64,000 bases of DNA. Source: Pseudomonas putida. GTDB lineage: Bacteria > Pseudomonadota > Gammaproteobacteria > Pseudomonadales > Pseudomonadaceae. Positions 17,647 through 26,133 of the stretch are shown here, piece by piece. The translations under genes and the position numbers were made by a program. The stretch covers positions 496,001 to 560,000 of the forward strand of contig NZ_MINI01000028.1 of assembly GCF_002906855.1 (NCBI RefSeq), read 5' to 3'. The notes below the pieces were generated by a model. That model saw only the letters and a list, made by a program, of their open reading frames with translations. It was not told the DNA's origin and did not search any database. Within the stretch, counting starts at the first letter, position 1. The number at the start of each line of letters is the position of its first letter.

Positions 17647-17823
17647 GGACAACTCGGTGTGTAGTCGGACGACTTCACATTGCAGCTGTTGTGCCAGCCC
17701 GCAGGGGCCCAGAAAATCCGGGCGTTTGAGCCGAGTGGCGCTGAGTCGGCCTGTGTAATTGCATGGACAGTTGTTGCCGAGGTGTTTGCCTGGCAACAGC
17801 GTCATGCTTCTAGTGCGTCAGGC

Positions 17824-18198
17824 TCACGTGCGCAGCGCTTGCACCAACTCTGCCTTGGTCATGCTCGAACGGCCCTTGATGCCCTTGCTGCGCGCCTCCT
17901 TGAGCAGGCTTTCCTTGGTCTGGCTTTCCAGCGACCTGCTCGATGTCCGGCCATGGCCTTCGCGCGTCTTGGCTGCGCGCTTGGCCGAATCCGAACGGGC
18001 GGTCTTCTTCTCGCCAGCAGACGTCTTGCTACCCGAACCGCCTGACTTCTCGCCACCACCGGACTGCTTGTTGACGGTGGCCCAGGCGCGCGCCTCGGCC
18101 TCGTCTTTCGAAACGCCCTTGTGCTCGTAGTTCTCTTCTATGTGCTCGGCCTTGCGTTTCTGCTTGTCGGTGTATTTGTCCTTGTCGCCGCGTGGCAT
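17824..18198 (-). CDS. Basic Rho_N-domain protein (plasmid-stabilisation-like annotation)
   Basis: A 124-aa, highly charged basic protein in three parts. The N-terminus (KDKYTDKQKRKAEHIEENYE then GVSKDEAEARAWATVNKQ) is the conserved segment often annotated as plasmid stabilisation protein. A low-complexity Gly/Ser/Lys linker follows (residues ~45-85). The C-terminus, LLKEARSKGIKGRSSMTKAE then LVQALR, is a Rho_N/SAP-like helical motif that binds nucleic acid. It is a stand-alone gene with a GGAGGGA ribosome site. The function is unproven; a small nucleic-acid-binding or stress protein is likely, and there is no partner toxin beside it. Confidence 0.85.
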   Translation of the reverse strand: MPRGDKDKYTDKQKRKAEHIEENYEHKGVSKDEAEARAWATVNKQSGGGEKSGGSGSKTSAGEKKTARSDSAKRAAKTREGHGRTSSRSLESQTKESLLKEARSKGIKGRSSMTKAELVQALRT

Positions 18199-18280
18199 GG
18201 CAATCCCTCCTGCGTGGTGTGCCTGAACAGTTGAAGGGCTGGGGCAACCCGAAGTGCCATTGAATGGACAGGCGGTGCGC

Positions 18281-19756
18281 TCAGGGCTCGCTGATCTGCG
18301 ACAGCGGCCTGGCCACCTGTTCCAGCGAACGCCGCTCGGCGGCCACGCCCCACAGCGCCTGGGCCAGGGCAGCGATGACCATCAACGCTGCGCCGAGCAG
18401 GTAACCGTACAGTACGTTGAGACGCTCGCCGGTTTCGATCAGCGCGCCGAACAGGGTCGGCCCGATCAGGCCGCCCAGGCCGGTGCCAAAGGCATAGAAC
18501 ACGGCAATCGCCAGCGCGCGGATCTCCAGCGGGAAGGTTTCCGCCACGGTGAGGTAGGCCGAACTGGCCGCCGCCGAGGCGAAAAAGAAGATCACCATCC
18601 AGGCCAGGGTCTGCTGGGTCACGTCGATCAGCTGCTGCTGGAACAGGTAGCCGCTGAGGGCCAGCAGCACGCCCGAGACCAGGTAGGTCGAGCTGATCAT
18701 GATGCGCCGGCCGACCACGTCGAACAGCCTGCCCAGCAGCAGCGGGCCGCAGAAGTTGCCCAGCGCGAAGGGCAGGATGTACCAGCCCACCTTGGCCGCT
18801 GGCACCTCGTAGAAGTCGGTCAGCACCAGCGCATAGGTGAAGAAGATCGCGTTGTAGAAGAATGCCTGCGCGGTGAGCAAGGTGAGGCCCACCAGTGCAC
18901 GGCGCCGATGCTCGACGAACAGGCTGTGGAATACCTCGCGCAACGGCGTGTGGTGGCGTGCGCGCAGGCGCAGGGGAGGGGCCTGCAGCGGTGGGATCGC
19001 GATCCCGCGCTCATGGTAATGGCGTTCGATGTCGGCGACGATGCGCTCGGCATGCTCCGGCTGGTTGTGGATCATCAGCCAGCGCGGGCTTTCCGGGATC
19101 CACAGGCGCATGAACAGGATCAACAGGCCCAGCAGCGCGCCGATGCCGAAGCACAGGCGCCAGCCCAGATCGCCACCGGCCACTGCCGGGTCGAGCAGAA
19201 TCACCGCACCGGTCGCGCCGAGCGCTGCGCCAATCCAGAAGGTGCCATTGATGGTCAGGTCGACCCAGCCGCGATAGCGCGCCGGGGTGAACTCCTGGAT
19301 GGTCGAGTTGATCGCCGTGTACTCGCCGCCGATGCCGGCGCCGGTCAGAAAGCGGAACAGCAGGAAGCTCCACAGGCTCCAGGAGAACGCGGTCGCGGCC
19401 GTGGCGCCGATGTACAGGAACAAGGTGATGAAGAACAGCCTGCGCCGCCCCAGGCGGTCGGTCAGCCAGCCAAAGCACAAAGCACCGAGGACCGCGCCGG
19501 CGATGTAGGTGGCGCCTGCCAGGCCGATCTCGGTGTTGCTCAGGTGCAGTGCGGGGCTGTCCTTGAGCGCACCCGCCACCGAGCCCGCCAGGGTGACCTC
19601 AAGGCCGTCGAGCAGCCAGGTGATGCCCAGGGCCAGTACCAGCAAGGTGTGAAAACGCGTCCACGGCAGGCGGTCGAGGCGGGCGGGGATGTCGGTGCTG
19701 TATAGCCGCTCGTGTTCCGATGCGCTATCGGGCGGTTGCAGGGCTTGGGTTGCCAC
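18281..19756 (-). CDS. MFS sugar/organic-acid-type transporter
   Basis: An inner-membrane transporter of about 491 aa with twelve predicted helices. Typical motifs are LDGLEVTLAGSVAG in helix 1, GWLTDRLGRRRLFFITL in loop 2-3, RFLTGAGIGGEYTAINSTIQ at helix 4-5 and PESPRWLMIHNQ at the end of helix 6, placing it in the sugar porter-like/AAHS-like part of the MFS. The GTG at 19756 (MATQALQPP) has AGGGGA at good spacing and is preferred over the in-frame GTG at 19780 that abuts the stop of the 49-aa gene. It is co-directional with that small gene. The substrate is unknown. Confidence 0.88.
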   Translation of the reverse strand: MATQALQPPDSASEHERLYSTDIPARLDRLPWTRFHTLLVLALGITWLLDGLEVTLAGSVAGALKDSPALHLSNTEIGLAGATYIAGAVLGALCFGWLTDRLGRRRLFFITLFLYIGATAATAFSWSLWSFLLFRFLTGAGIGGEYTAINSTIQEFTPARYRGWVDLTINGTFWIGAALGATGAVILLDPAVAGGDLGWRLCFGIGALLGLLILFMRLWIPESPRWLMIHNQPEHAERIVADIERHYHERGIAIPPLQAPPLRLRARHHTPLREVFHSLFVEHRRRALVGLTLLTAQAFFYNAIFFTYALVLTDFYEVPAAKVGWYILPFALGNFCGPLLLGRLFDVVGRRIMISSTYLVSGVLLALSGYLFQQQLIDVTQQTLAWMVIFFFASAAASSAYLTVAETFPLEIRALAIAVFYAFGTGLGGLIGPTLFGALIETGERLNVLYGYLLGAALMVIAALAQALWGVAAERRSLEQVARPLSQISEP

Positions 19757-19780
19757 GGCGATTCCCCTGCTTTCAGGCAC

Positions 19781-19930
19781 TCAGCCGTCCGATTGCTCTT
19801 CTGCCGGAACCTGCCCCTCGGGCCAGTCCGGAGCCTCCTGTTGCGGTTGGTCTTCAGGTTTGGGTATGGGCTCGCCCGGATTGTGCGGCACTTCGTCGAC
19901 ATACGGATCAGGGTGGCTGGGGTCGCTCAT
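19781..19930 (-). CDS. Small proline/glutamate-rich protein (49 aa) upstream of the MFS gene
   Basis: A short reading frame beginning MSDPSHPDPYVDEVPHNPGE and ending EEQSDG, with eleven prolines and many acidic residues. A textbook AGGAG ribosome site lies seven bases before the ATG. The stop is 24 bases before the preferred GTG start of the transporter gene, which suggests coupling. The composition predicts a disordered acidic peptide with no membrane segment. Similar tiny Pro/Glu-rich proteins are often annotated as hypothetical in pseudomonads (from memory). It is supported by the ribosome site and codon use rather than by any known family. Confidence 0.7.
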   Translation of the reverse strand: MSDPSHPDPYVDEVPHNPGEPIPKPEDQPQQEAPDWPEGQVPAEEQSDG

Positions 19931-20026
19931 GGCTTGGCTCCTGAAAAGACGGTTACCTCCTGTTAGGGCGTGCAGGTGCGCAGGCTGTTCAATCCTATTC
20001 GCCAGTGGCTGTTGCGGCGCGTGCTA

Positions 20027-20710
20027 TCAGCGAGCCAGTCGCTCAAGCAATGCCTTGGCCACCCCCTCGGATGAGGCCGGGTTCTGGCCGGTGATGAGAT
20101 GGCCGTCTTCAACCACGTAGCTTGCCCAGTCCGCTGCCTTGGAATACTCGCCACCCTTGGCCTTGAGCATGTCTTCCACCAGGAAGGGCACCACCTCGGT
20201 CAGCCCGACGGCCTGTTCTTCGCTGTTGGCAAAGCCGGTGACCTTCTTGCCCTTGACCACCGGATGGCCGTCTGGCGCCTTTACATGCTTGAGCACCCCA
20301 GGCGCGTGGCACACCGCGGCGATTGGCTTGTTGGCGGCATAGAAGGCTTCGAGCAAGGCCCTGGAGTCGCTGTCCTCGGCCAGGTCCCACAGCGGCCCGT
20401 GGCCACCGGGGTAGAACACCGCGTCGAAGCCGTACGGGTCGATTTCGCCGAGCGGCACGGTGTCGGCCAGGGCCATTTGCCCGTCAGTGTCGCTGGCGAA
20501 GCGCCGGGTGGCGTCAGTCTGGGCGTCCGGCTCGTCGCTTTTCGGGTCCAGCGGTGGCTGGCCGCCTTTGGGTGAGGCGAGGGTGACGTCGGCATTGGCG
20601 TCGACGAATACGTAGTAGGGCGCGGCGAATTCTTCCAGCCAGAAGCCGGTCTTCTTGCCGGTGTCACCCAGCTGGTCGTGCGAGGTGAGCACCATCAGGA
20701 TCTTTTTCAT
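20027..20710 (-). CDS. Type 1 glutamine amidotransferase domain protein, DJ-1/PfpI (Hsp31-like)
   Basis: The 227-aa protein belongs to the DJ-1/PfpI superfamily. The nucleophile elbow is AAVCHAPGVL with Cys134 followed by His135; Glu26 (WLEEFAAPYYVF) is the likely charge-relay acid, as in Hsp31/glyoxalase III proteins. FYPGGHGPLWDLAEDSDSR is the conserved strand-loop near 99-117. Family members act as chaperones, methylglyoxal-converting enzymes or deglycases under stress. It is a single gene with a strong GGAGGAG ribosome site eight bases before the ATG. A longer in-frame extension upstream lacks a ribosome site and was dropped. Confidence 0.92.
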   Translation of the reverse strand: MKKILMVLTSHDQLGDTGKKTGFWLEEFAAPYYVFVDANADVTLASPKGGQPPLDPKSDEPDAQTDATRRFASDTDGQMALADTVPLGEIDPYGFDAVFYPGGHGPLWDLAEDSDSRALLEAFYAANKPIAAVCHAPGVLKHVKAPDGHPVVKGKKVTGFANSEEQAVGLTEVVPFLVEDMLKAKGGEYSKAADWASYVVEDGHLITGQNPASSEGVAKALLERLAR

Positions 20711-20878
20711 CAAAGCCACTCCTCCAGAGGTGAATGGGCAGTGCGCTGTTCGCCCTGCCTGAAGGTGGGAGGGCAAGGCGCCGCAGGCGTTCCATGATAG
20801 CTCTCGAAAAGGATGCGGGGTTTGCCGCTCAGTCAATTACCCTAGCGGCACGATCATTTCATTTATGGATGCCTGCCC

Positions 20879-21370
20879 ATGAGCAACACATCATTCCGCC
20901 AACCCGTCATCGCGGACGCCGAGCGCTGCTTCGCGATCGAAATCGGTGCCTACGAAGGTGACGAAGCGGCCACGCTGGAAAAGATTCGCACGCGCATCAG
21001 CCAATACCCTGAAGGCTTCCTGCTGCTCGAAGACCCCCATGGCATCGTCGGTTTCATCAACAGCGGCTGCGCCCACGACGTGGTGATGTCTGATGAGGCA
21101 TTCAAGGAGCTGGTGGGTCATGACCCGCAGGCGCCCAACGTGGTGATCATGTCGGTGGTGGTGGACACGGCACACCAGGGCAAGGGCTACGCCAAGCGGC
21201 TGATGAGCGAGTTCATCAGCCGCATGAGGGGGCAAGGCAAACAGACCATCCACCTGATGTGCAAGGAACAGCACGTCGAGCTGTACCGCAAGATGGGCTA
21301 CCAGTATGTGCGGCCTTCGCCCTCGGACCACGGGGGCATGGCTTGGCATGAGATGGTCATGGCGCTCTGA
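20879..21370 (+). CDS. GNAT family N-acetyltransferase
   Basis: The 163-aa protein is a single-domain GCN5-related acetyltransferase. The acetyl-CoA pyrophosphate loop (motif A) is visible as VDTAHQGKGYAKRLMSEFI around 102-120, preceded by the beta4 strand VVIMSVVV, and motif B is LMCKEQHVELYRKMGYQYV. The pattern resembles the serotonin/arylalkylamine acetyltransferase-like subgroup that acts on small amines or polyamines. The substrate is not defined. It stands alone, divergent from the DJ-1/PfpI gene, and is followed by two small inverted repeats before the pst promoter. Confidence 0.88.
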   Translation: MSNTSFRQPVIADAERCFAIEIGAYEGDEAATLEKIRTRISQYPEGFLLLEDPHGIVGFINSGCAHDVVMSDEAFKELVGHDPQAPNVVIMSVVVDTAHQGKGYAKRLMSEFISRMRGQGKQTIHLMCKEQHVELYRKMGYQYVRPSPSDHGGMAWHEMVMAL

Positions 21371-21390
21371 GCCAGGCGGACGATGACGAT

Positions 21391-21444
21391 GTAACTAGTC
21401 ACATTTAGTTACTACGAAATGAGGGGGCACTGCGTGTATGCCCC
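21391..21444 (+). repeat. Two small inverted repeats downstream of the GNAT gene
   Basis: GTAACTA at 21391-21397 pairs with TAGTTAC at 21406-21412, and GGGGCA at 21424-21429 pairs with TGCCCC at 21439-21444. Neither has a strong T tract, so they are weak terminator candidates that may separate the GNAT gene from the pst promoter. Confidence 0.35.
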
Positions 21445-21480
21445 AGTTTAGAGGGGGTGAATGGATCGACTGCCATTCAA

Positions 21481-21498
21481 CAGTCACAAAGCTGTAAC
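21481..21498 (+). promoter_or_regulatory. PHO box (PhoB site) for pstSCAB
   Basis: The sequence CAGTCACAAAGCTGTAAC fits the PhoB box layout of two 7-base repeats (CTGTCAT-like: CAGTCAC and CTGTAAC) separated by an A/T-rich 4-base spacer. It lies 46 bases before the pstS start, where a PhoB-activated promoter would be expected. This implies induction by phosphate starvation. Confidence 0.75.
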
Positions 21499-21543
21499 AC
21501 AGCTGATGCAAAGTGTGCTGGCCATCACACGGAGCGCTTTTCC

Positions 21544-22572
21544 ATGATACGCCTTATGAAGTCTGCTGCACTTGCCGTTGCGGTTTCCCTCTCTGCCACT
21601 TCGGCCTTTGCCGCGGACAACGTTCGCCTGACCGGTTCCGGCGCGAGCTTCCCAGCACCGATCTACCTGACCTGGTTCAAGGACTTCAGCAAGAACACTG
21701 CTGGCGTCACCGTTGACTACCAGTCCAAGGGGAGCGGGGCAGGCGTTCAGGACTTCCTGAACAAGACCGTCGATTTCGCCGCCAGCGACTCGGCCATGAG
21801 CGAAGCAGACATTGCCAAGGTCGGCGAAGGCGTGCAGTTGCTGCCGATGACCGCCGGTGAAATCGTCCTGGCCTACAACCTGCCGGGCAACCCGAAAGGC
21901 CTGAAGCTGCCACGCGATGTGTACTCCAACATCTTCCTCGGCAAGATCACCAAGTGGAACGACCCGCAGATCGTCAAGGCCAACCCAGGCATGAAGCTGC
22001 CTGACCTGCCGATCACCGTGGTCGTACGTGCCGACTCCAGCGGTACCAACGCCGTCTTCACCAAGCACCTGTCGGCCATCAACGCCGACTTCAAGAAAGA
22101 CCTGGGTGAAGGCAACACCGTCAACTGGCCGGCCACCGACAAGTTCATCAAGTCGCCGAAGAACGACGGCGTGACCGCCACCGTTCGCCAGACCCCGGGC
22201 GCCATCGGCTACATCGAATACGGCTTCGCCAAGCTGGCCAAGGTCGACTTCGCCGAGCTGGAGAACAAGGCAGGCCAATACGTCGTGCCTAACGCCGAGA
22301 GCGGTGCCGAAGCACTGGCTGCGGTGAAAATGCCGGAAAACCTGATCGCTCACCTGCCAGACCCGGAAGGTGCCAAGTCCTACCCGATCACTTCCTACAC
22401 CTGGATGATCTTCCGCAAGGACAACGGCAGCCCGGAAAAGGCCAAGGCCATGCGTGACATGGTCGAGTACGGCCTGACCCACGGCCAGAAGATTGCCGAC
22501 TCGATGGGCTACATTCCGCTGCCACCGTCGGTTGTCGACGAAGTGCGCAAAGCGTCGCAGAGCATCCAGTAA
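21544..22572 (+). CDS. pstS: Phosphate ABC transporter, periplasmic substrate-binding protein PstS
   Basis: The 342-aa protein has a Sec signal peptide cut near residue 23 (SAFA/ADNV) and the PstS core motifs LTGSGASFPAPIYLTWFKDF, DYQSKGSGAGVQDF, DFAASDSAMSE and VVRADSSGTNAVFTKHL, which contribute phosphate-binding residues. It captures orthophosphate in the periplasm for the high-affinity Pst importer. It is first in the pstSCAB cluster and is preceded by a PHO box. The ATG at 21544 or at 21556 could be the start; both give a workable signal peptide. Confidence 0.95.
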   Translation: MIRLMKSAALAVAVSLSATSAFAADNVRLTGSGASFPAPIYLTWFKDFSKNTAGVTVDYQSKGSGAGVQDFLNKTVDFAASDSAMSEADIAKVGEGVQLLPMTAGEIVLAYNLPGNPKGLKLPRDVYSNIFLGKITKWNDPQIVKANPGMKLPDLPITVVVRADSSGTNAVFTKHLSAINADFKKDLGEGNTVNWPATDKFIKSPKNDGVTATVRQTPGAIGYIEYGFAKLAKVDFAELENKAGQYVVPNAESGAEALAAVKMPENLIAHLPDPEGAKSYPITSYTWMIFRKDNGSPEKAKAMRDMVEYGLTHGQKIADSMGYIPLPPSVVDEVRKASQSIQ

Positions 22573-22645
22573 TACCTTCAGGCGCTTCCGGCGCGGTGTG
22601 AAAACCGTGCCGGGGGTGTTTGCCCTTAGTCCCGGAATCAGCCAG

Positions 22646-23611
22646 ATGAACACACCTTTTGCCATACCGGATAACCCAGACTCCGCGTGCCAGCCGCCGT
22701 CCACCAAGGACTTCCTGGTTGATCGCACCTTCCGTGCCCTTGCACGTATCGGTGTGGTGCTGATTCTCGCGCTGGTATTCGCGTTGGTATACGAAGTAGG
22801 ACGCAAAGCACTTCCAGGAATGGAAAAGCACGGGTTTGACGTGCTGTTCGGCAGTGTGTGGGACGTCAACCAGGGCAAATACGGCATTCTGCCGGCAATC
22901 TGGGGCACGCTTTACAGCGCCCTTATCGCCTTGTTGATCGCGGGTTTCTTCGGCGTCAGCATGGCCATTTTCCTTACCCAGGATTTCTTGCCGGCGAGGC
23001 TCGCCGCGGTATTTCGTACCATCGTCGAGCTGCTCGCCGCCATCCCCAGCGTCGTTTACGGCCTGTGGGGCATCTATGTCGTGATTCCGGCCATCCGGCC
23101 GATGACCGCCTGGCTGAACAGCGAGCTAGGCTGGATCCCTTTCTTCGGCACCTCCCTGAGTGGCCCCGGCCTGCTGCCGGCGGCGTTGGTGCTGGCGATC
23201 ATGATCCTGCCGACCATTGCCGCGGTTTCCCAGGATGCGCTTACCAGCGTACCGATGAAGACCAAGCAAGCTGCCTACGGCATGGGCACCACCCATTGGG
23301 AAGCCATCCTCAAGGTGATGGTGCCGTCGGCCGCCACCGGCATCTTCGGCTCCCTGGTGCTGGGCCTTGGCCGCGCACTGGGCGAAACCATGGCGCTGGC
23401 GATGCTGGTCGGTAACGCCAACACCATCACCCTTTCGCTGTTTGCCCCGGCCAACACGCTGGCAGCCTTGCTGGCGCTGAACTTCCCCGAAGCCGGGCCG
23501 AACGAGATCGAGGTGCTGATGTACGCCGCCCTGGTCCTGATGTTCATCACCTTACTGGTGAATGTGTTCGGTTCGATGATCATGCTCTACGCCCAGCGGG
23601 GTAACAAATAA
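22646..23611 (+). CDS. pstC: Phosphate ABC transporter permease PstC
   Basis: The 321-aa inner-membrane protein has about six helices and the PstC pattern LLAAIPSVVYGLWGIYVVIP plus the EAA-like docking loop AAYGMGTTHWEAILKVMVPS. GLGRALGETMALAMLVGN is the charged helix conserved in phosphate permeases. The start MNTPFAIPDN at 22646 was chosen because the longer open frame runs back into pstS. The length is close to standard PstC, without the large periplasmic insertion seen in the long Pseudomonas PstC paralogues. It overlaps pstA by one base (TAATG). Confidence 0.94.
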   Translation: MNTPFAIPDNPDSACQPPSTKDFLVDRTFRALARIGVVLILALVFALVYEVGRKALPGMEKHGFDVLFGSVWDVNQGKYGILPAIWGTLYSALIALLIAGFFGVSMAIFLTQDFLPARLAAVFRTIVELLAAIPSVVYGLWGIYVVIPAIRPMTAWLNSELGWIPFFGTSLSGPGLLPAALVLAIMILPTIAAVSQDALTSVPMKTKQAAYGMGTTHWEAILKVMVPSAATGIFGSLVLGLGRALGETMALAMLVGNANTITLSLFAPANTLAALLALNFPEAGPNEIEVLMYAALVLMFITLLVNVFGSMIMLYAQRGNK

Positions 23612-24504
23612 TGACTGACCTCTCTGCAGCTACTACTGCATTGCCCAGCCTGCAGCGCCGCTTCGAAGGCCGCGCCCTGCGCAGCCTGGTGCTGACCTCC
23701 ACAGTCTGGTGCGTGGCCCTGCTGGCCAGCGTGCCGCTGATTTCCGTGCTGTACATGCTGATCACCCGGGGTGGTGCGCGCCTGAGCCTGGAAGTGTTCA
23801 CCGAATTGCCACCCACCGGTTTCGAGATGGGCGGCGGTTTCGGTAACGCCCTGGCCGGTACCTTCGTCATGGTCGGCATCGCTGCTGCCATCGCAGTGCC
23901 GGTCGGCATCCTGGCGGCGGTGTTCCTCGCCGAACTCGGCCCTGAGAGCAAGCTGGCCAACGCCTCGCGCTTCGCCGCCAAAATGCTCACCGGCCTGCCG
24001 TCGATTCTCGCCGGTGTGTTCGCCTACGCCCTGGTGGTGATGACCACCGGTACCTACTCGGCCCCGGCCGGTGGCGTGGCACTGGCCGTGCTGATGCTGC
24101 CGATCGTCGTGCTGACCGCTGAAGAAGCGATGAAGATGGTACCCAAGATCATGAAGGACGCCGCCTACGGCATGGGCTGCACCCGCGCCCAGGTGATCTG
24201 GAAGATCGTCTTGCCGACCGGCATGCCGGCCATCCTCACCGGCGTCATGCTGGCCGTGGCCCGCGCTGCGGGTGAAACGGCACCGCTGCTGTTCACCGCG
24301 CTGTTCAGCAACTACTGGATCTACCACGACGGCAGCCTGGCCGTCATGAACCCCACGGCATCGCTTGCCGTACTGATCTACAACTTCTCCGGCATGCCGT
24401 TCGACAACCAGCTGGAGCTCGCCTGGGCGGCCTCGCTGGTGTTGGTGATGATCGTGCTGGTGGTCAACATTCTTAGCCGAATCTTCGGCAAGCCAAAGTA
24501 TTGA
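23611..24504 (+). CDS. pstA: Phosphate ABC transporter permease PstA
   Basis: The 297-aa inner-membrane permease pairs with PstC to form the phosphate channel. [20 protein letters not shown], the docking loop [20 protein letters not shown] and [20 protein letters not shown] are typical PstA blocks. Its ATG overlaps the pstC stop by one base, so the two subunits are coupled for equal production. The length is normal for compact PstA proteins and no frameshift is seen. pstB follows 16 bases later. Confidence 0.95.
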   Translation: MTDLSAATTALPSLQRRFEGRALRSLVLTSTVWCVALLASVPLISVLYMLITRGGARLSLEVFTELPPTGFEMGGGFGNALAGTFVMVGIAAAIAVPVGILAAVFLAELGPESKLANASRFAAKMLTGLPSILAGVFAYALVVMTTGTYSAPAGGVALAVLMLPIVVLTAEEAMKMVPKIMKDAAYGMGCTRAQVIWKIVLPTGMPAILTGVMLAVARAAGETAPLLFTALFSNYWIYHDGSLAVMNPTASLAVLIYNFSGMPFDNQLELAWAASLVLVMIVLVVNILSRIFGKPKY

Positions 24505-24520
24505 AAGGGAGCATTCGACC

Positions 24521-25339
24521 GTGAACGTATCAACTGCACAGAGAGCCGCTCCCATGGTCAGCGAAGCGCCAATCGTCATGGACTGCAAGCTGGACAAGAT
24601 CTTCTACGGCAACTTCATGGCCGTGCGTGACAGCCATGTACCGATCCGCAAGAACGAGATCACCGGTTTTATCGGCCCGTCCGGCTGCGGCAAGAGTACC
24701 GTGCTGCGCAGCCTCAACCGCATGAACGACCTGGTCAAGGGCTTCCGCTTTGAAGGCCATGTGCACTTCCTCGGCCAGGATGTCTACGGCAAGGGCGTGG
24801 ACCCTGTGGTGGTGCGCCGCTATATCGGCATGGTGTTCCAGCAGCCGAACCCGTTCTCGATGAGCATCTTCGACAACGTCGCCTTCGGCCTGCGCTTGAA
24901 CCGCTACAAGGGCGACATCGGTGACCGCGTCAAGCACGCCCTGCAAGGCGCCGCGCTGTGGGATGAAGTCAAGGACAAGCTCAAGGTCAGCGGCCTGTCG
25001 CTGTCCGGCGGCCAGCAGCAGCGCCTTTGCATCGCCCGTGCCATCGCCACCGAGCCGGAAGTGCTGCTGCTCGACGAACCCTGCTCGGCACTCGACCCGA
25101 TTGCCACCCGCCGCGTGGAAGAGCTGATGGTCGAGCTGAAGAAGGACTACACCATCGCCCTGGTGACCCACAACATGCAGCAGGCGATTCGTGTGGCCGA
25201 CACCACCGCGTTCTTCTCGGTCGACATCTCCCAGGGCACCCGCACCGGTTACCTGGTAGAGATGGGCCCGACCACGCAGATTTTCCAGAATCCGCGTGAA
25301 CAACTGACCAGTGACTACATCAGCGGCAAGTTCAGCTGA
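24521..25339 (+). CDS. pstB: Phosphate ABC transporter ATP-binding protein PstB
   Basis: The 272-aa ATPase shows Walker [10 protein letters not shown] at 52-60, the Q-loop [20 protein letters not shown], the ABC signature [16 protein letters not shown], Walker [13 protein letters not shown] and the switch His in LVTHNMQQA. The NPFSMSI(F/Y)DNV block is diagnostic of PstB. It starts with GTG after AAAGGGAG. No phoU gene follows, unlike the main pst locus of most pseudomonads, so this is likely a second, PhoB-inducible Pst system. Confidence 0.95.
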   Translation: MNVSTAQRAAPMVSEAPIVMDCKLDKIFYGNFMAVRDSHVPIRKNEITGFIGPSGCGKSTVLRSLNRMNDLVKGFRFEGHVHFLGQDVYGKGVDPVVVRRYIGMVFQQPNPFSMSIFDNVAFGLRLNRYKGDIGDRVKHALQGAALWDEVKDKLKVSGLSLSGGQQQRLCIARAIATEPEVLLLDEPCSALDPIATRRVEELMVELKKDYTIALVTHNMQQAIRVADTTAFFSVDISQGTRTGYLVEMGPTTQIFQNPREQLTSDYISGKFS

Positions 25340-25434
25340 ACCTGCCGGCACCCGCCAGGCGACCCACCCCGCAGGCCAGGACGGCCGAGTGGGGTAGGTC
25401 GCTTTCACGTCTGTTCTGTTTCAAGAGATTACCA

Positions 25435-26133
25435 ATGGATGCGACATGTCGTCTTGACCTGCCAGCGGTAGAGCGCGCTCTGCGCGAGGTGCAGGGCCGC
25501 TTTGCGGAACTCAGCCAGCATTTCACCGAGCCGCGTGACCCGTTCACCGACGAGGTGCTGCTCAATGTGCTTGAAGGCTATGCCTTGATTGACGACTATG
25601 TCGCACGGGGTGTGGACCTGTTCGACCTGCAGCAGCTGAACCTGATGCTGGAGATCAACGCCACCGTGCTGTGCGGCAGCGACCCGGCACGCCGCCGCGA
25701 GTTCGCGCCACACCTCGAGGCCACCGAAGCGCGCTTTTTCAACAACGTGGAAGGCGGCATCAAGGATCTATACAACTGGTATTGCTCGTACCGCAGCGAG
25801 TCGATCTGGAAGCGGGCAGCCGGCGTTTATGTACGTATCCTCAGCAAGCCGCAGTTGTTCATCGAAGGGAACAATCGCACGGGGTCGCTCATCGTCAGCT
25901 ATCTGCTGATGCGTGCAGGGCTGCCGCCATTCGTGCTGACGCTGGACAACGCCGAGGGCTACTTCAACCCGTCCTCGGTCATTCGCAACTCCGCCAAGCA
26001 TGGTGTGAAAGCTTTGTACGAATTGCCCAAGATCAAGAAAAAGTACGCAGCCTTCCTCGAAGCGAAGGCGCCTGAACCCGAAAAGTTCTTCCTGCGTGGC
26101 ACCTGCGTGCCAGCCCGTCAGGGGAGCCGATGA
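25435..26133 (+). CDS. Fic/Doc-like protein with degenerate catalytic motif
   Basis: The 232-aa helical protein contains a Fic-type motif at 140-148, QLFIEGNNR, continued by TGSLIVSYLLMRAG, which is the usual helix after the Fic loop. The canonical motif is HPFxxGNxR; here the catalytic His is Gln and the Pro is Leu, while Phe, Glu, Gly, Asn and Arg remain. The protein may therefore bind nucleotide or phosphorylated ligands without normal AMP transfer, or use another chemistry. It follows pstB by 95 bases and overlaps the HAD gene by four bases. Fold assignment rests on the motif and its helical context; I do not know a characterised homologue. Confidence 0.65.
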   Translation: MDATCRLDLPAVERALREVQGRFAELSQHFTEPRDPFTDEVLLNVLEGYALIDDYVARGVDLFDLQQLNLMLEINATVLCGSDPARRREFAPHLEATEARFFNNVEGGIKDLYNWYCSYRSESIWKRAAGVYVRILSKPQLFIEGNNRTGSLIVSYLLMRAGLPPFVLTLDNAEGYFNPSSVIRNSAKHGVKALYELPKIKKKYAAFLEAKAPEPEKFFLRGTCVPARQGSR

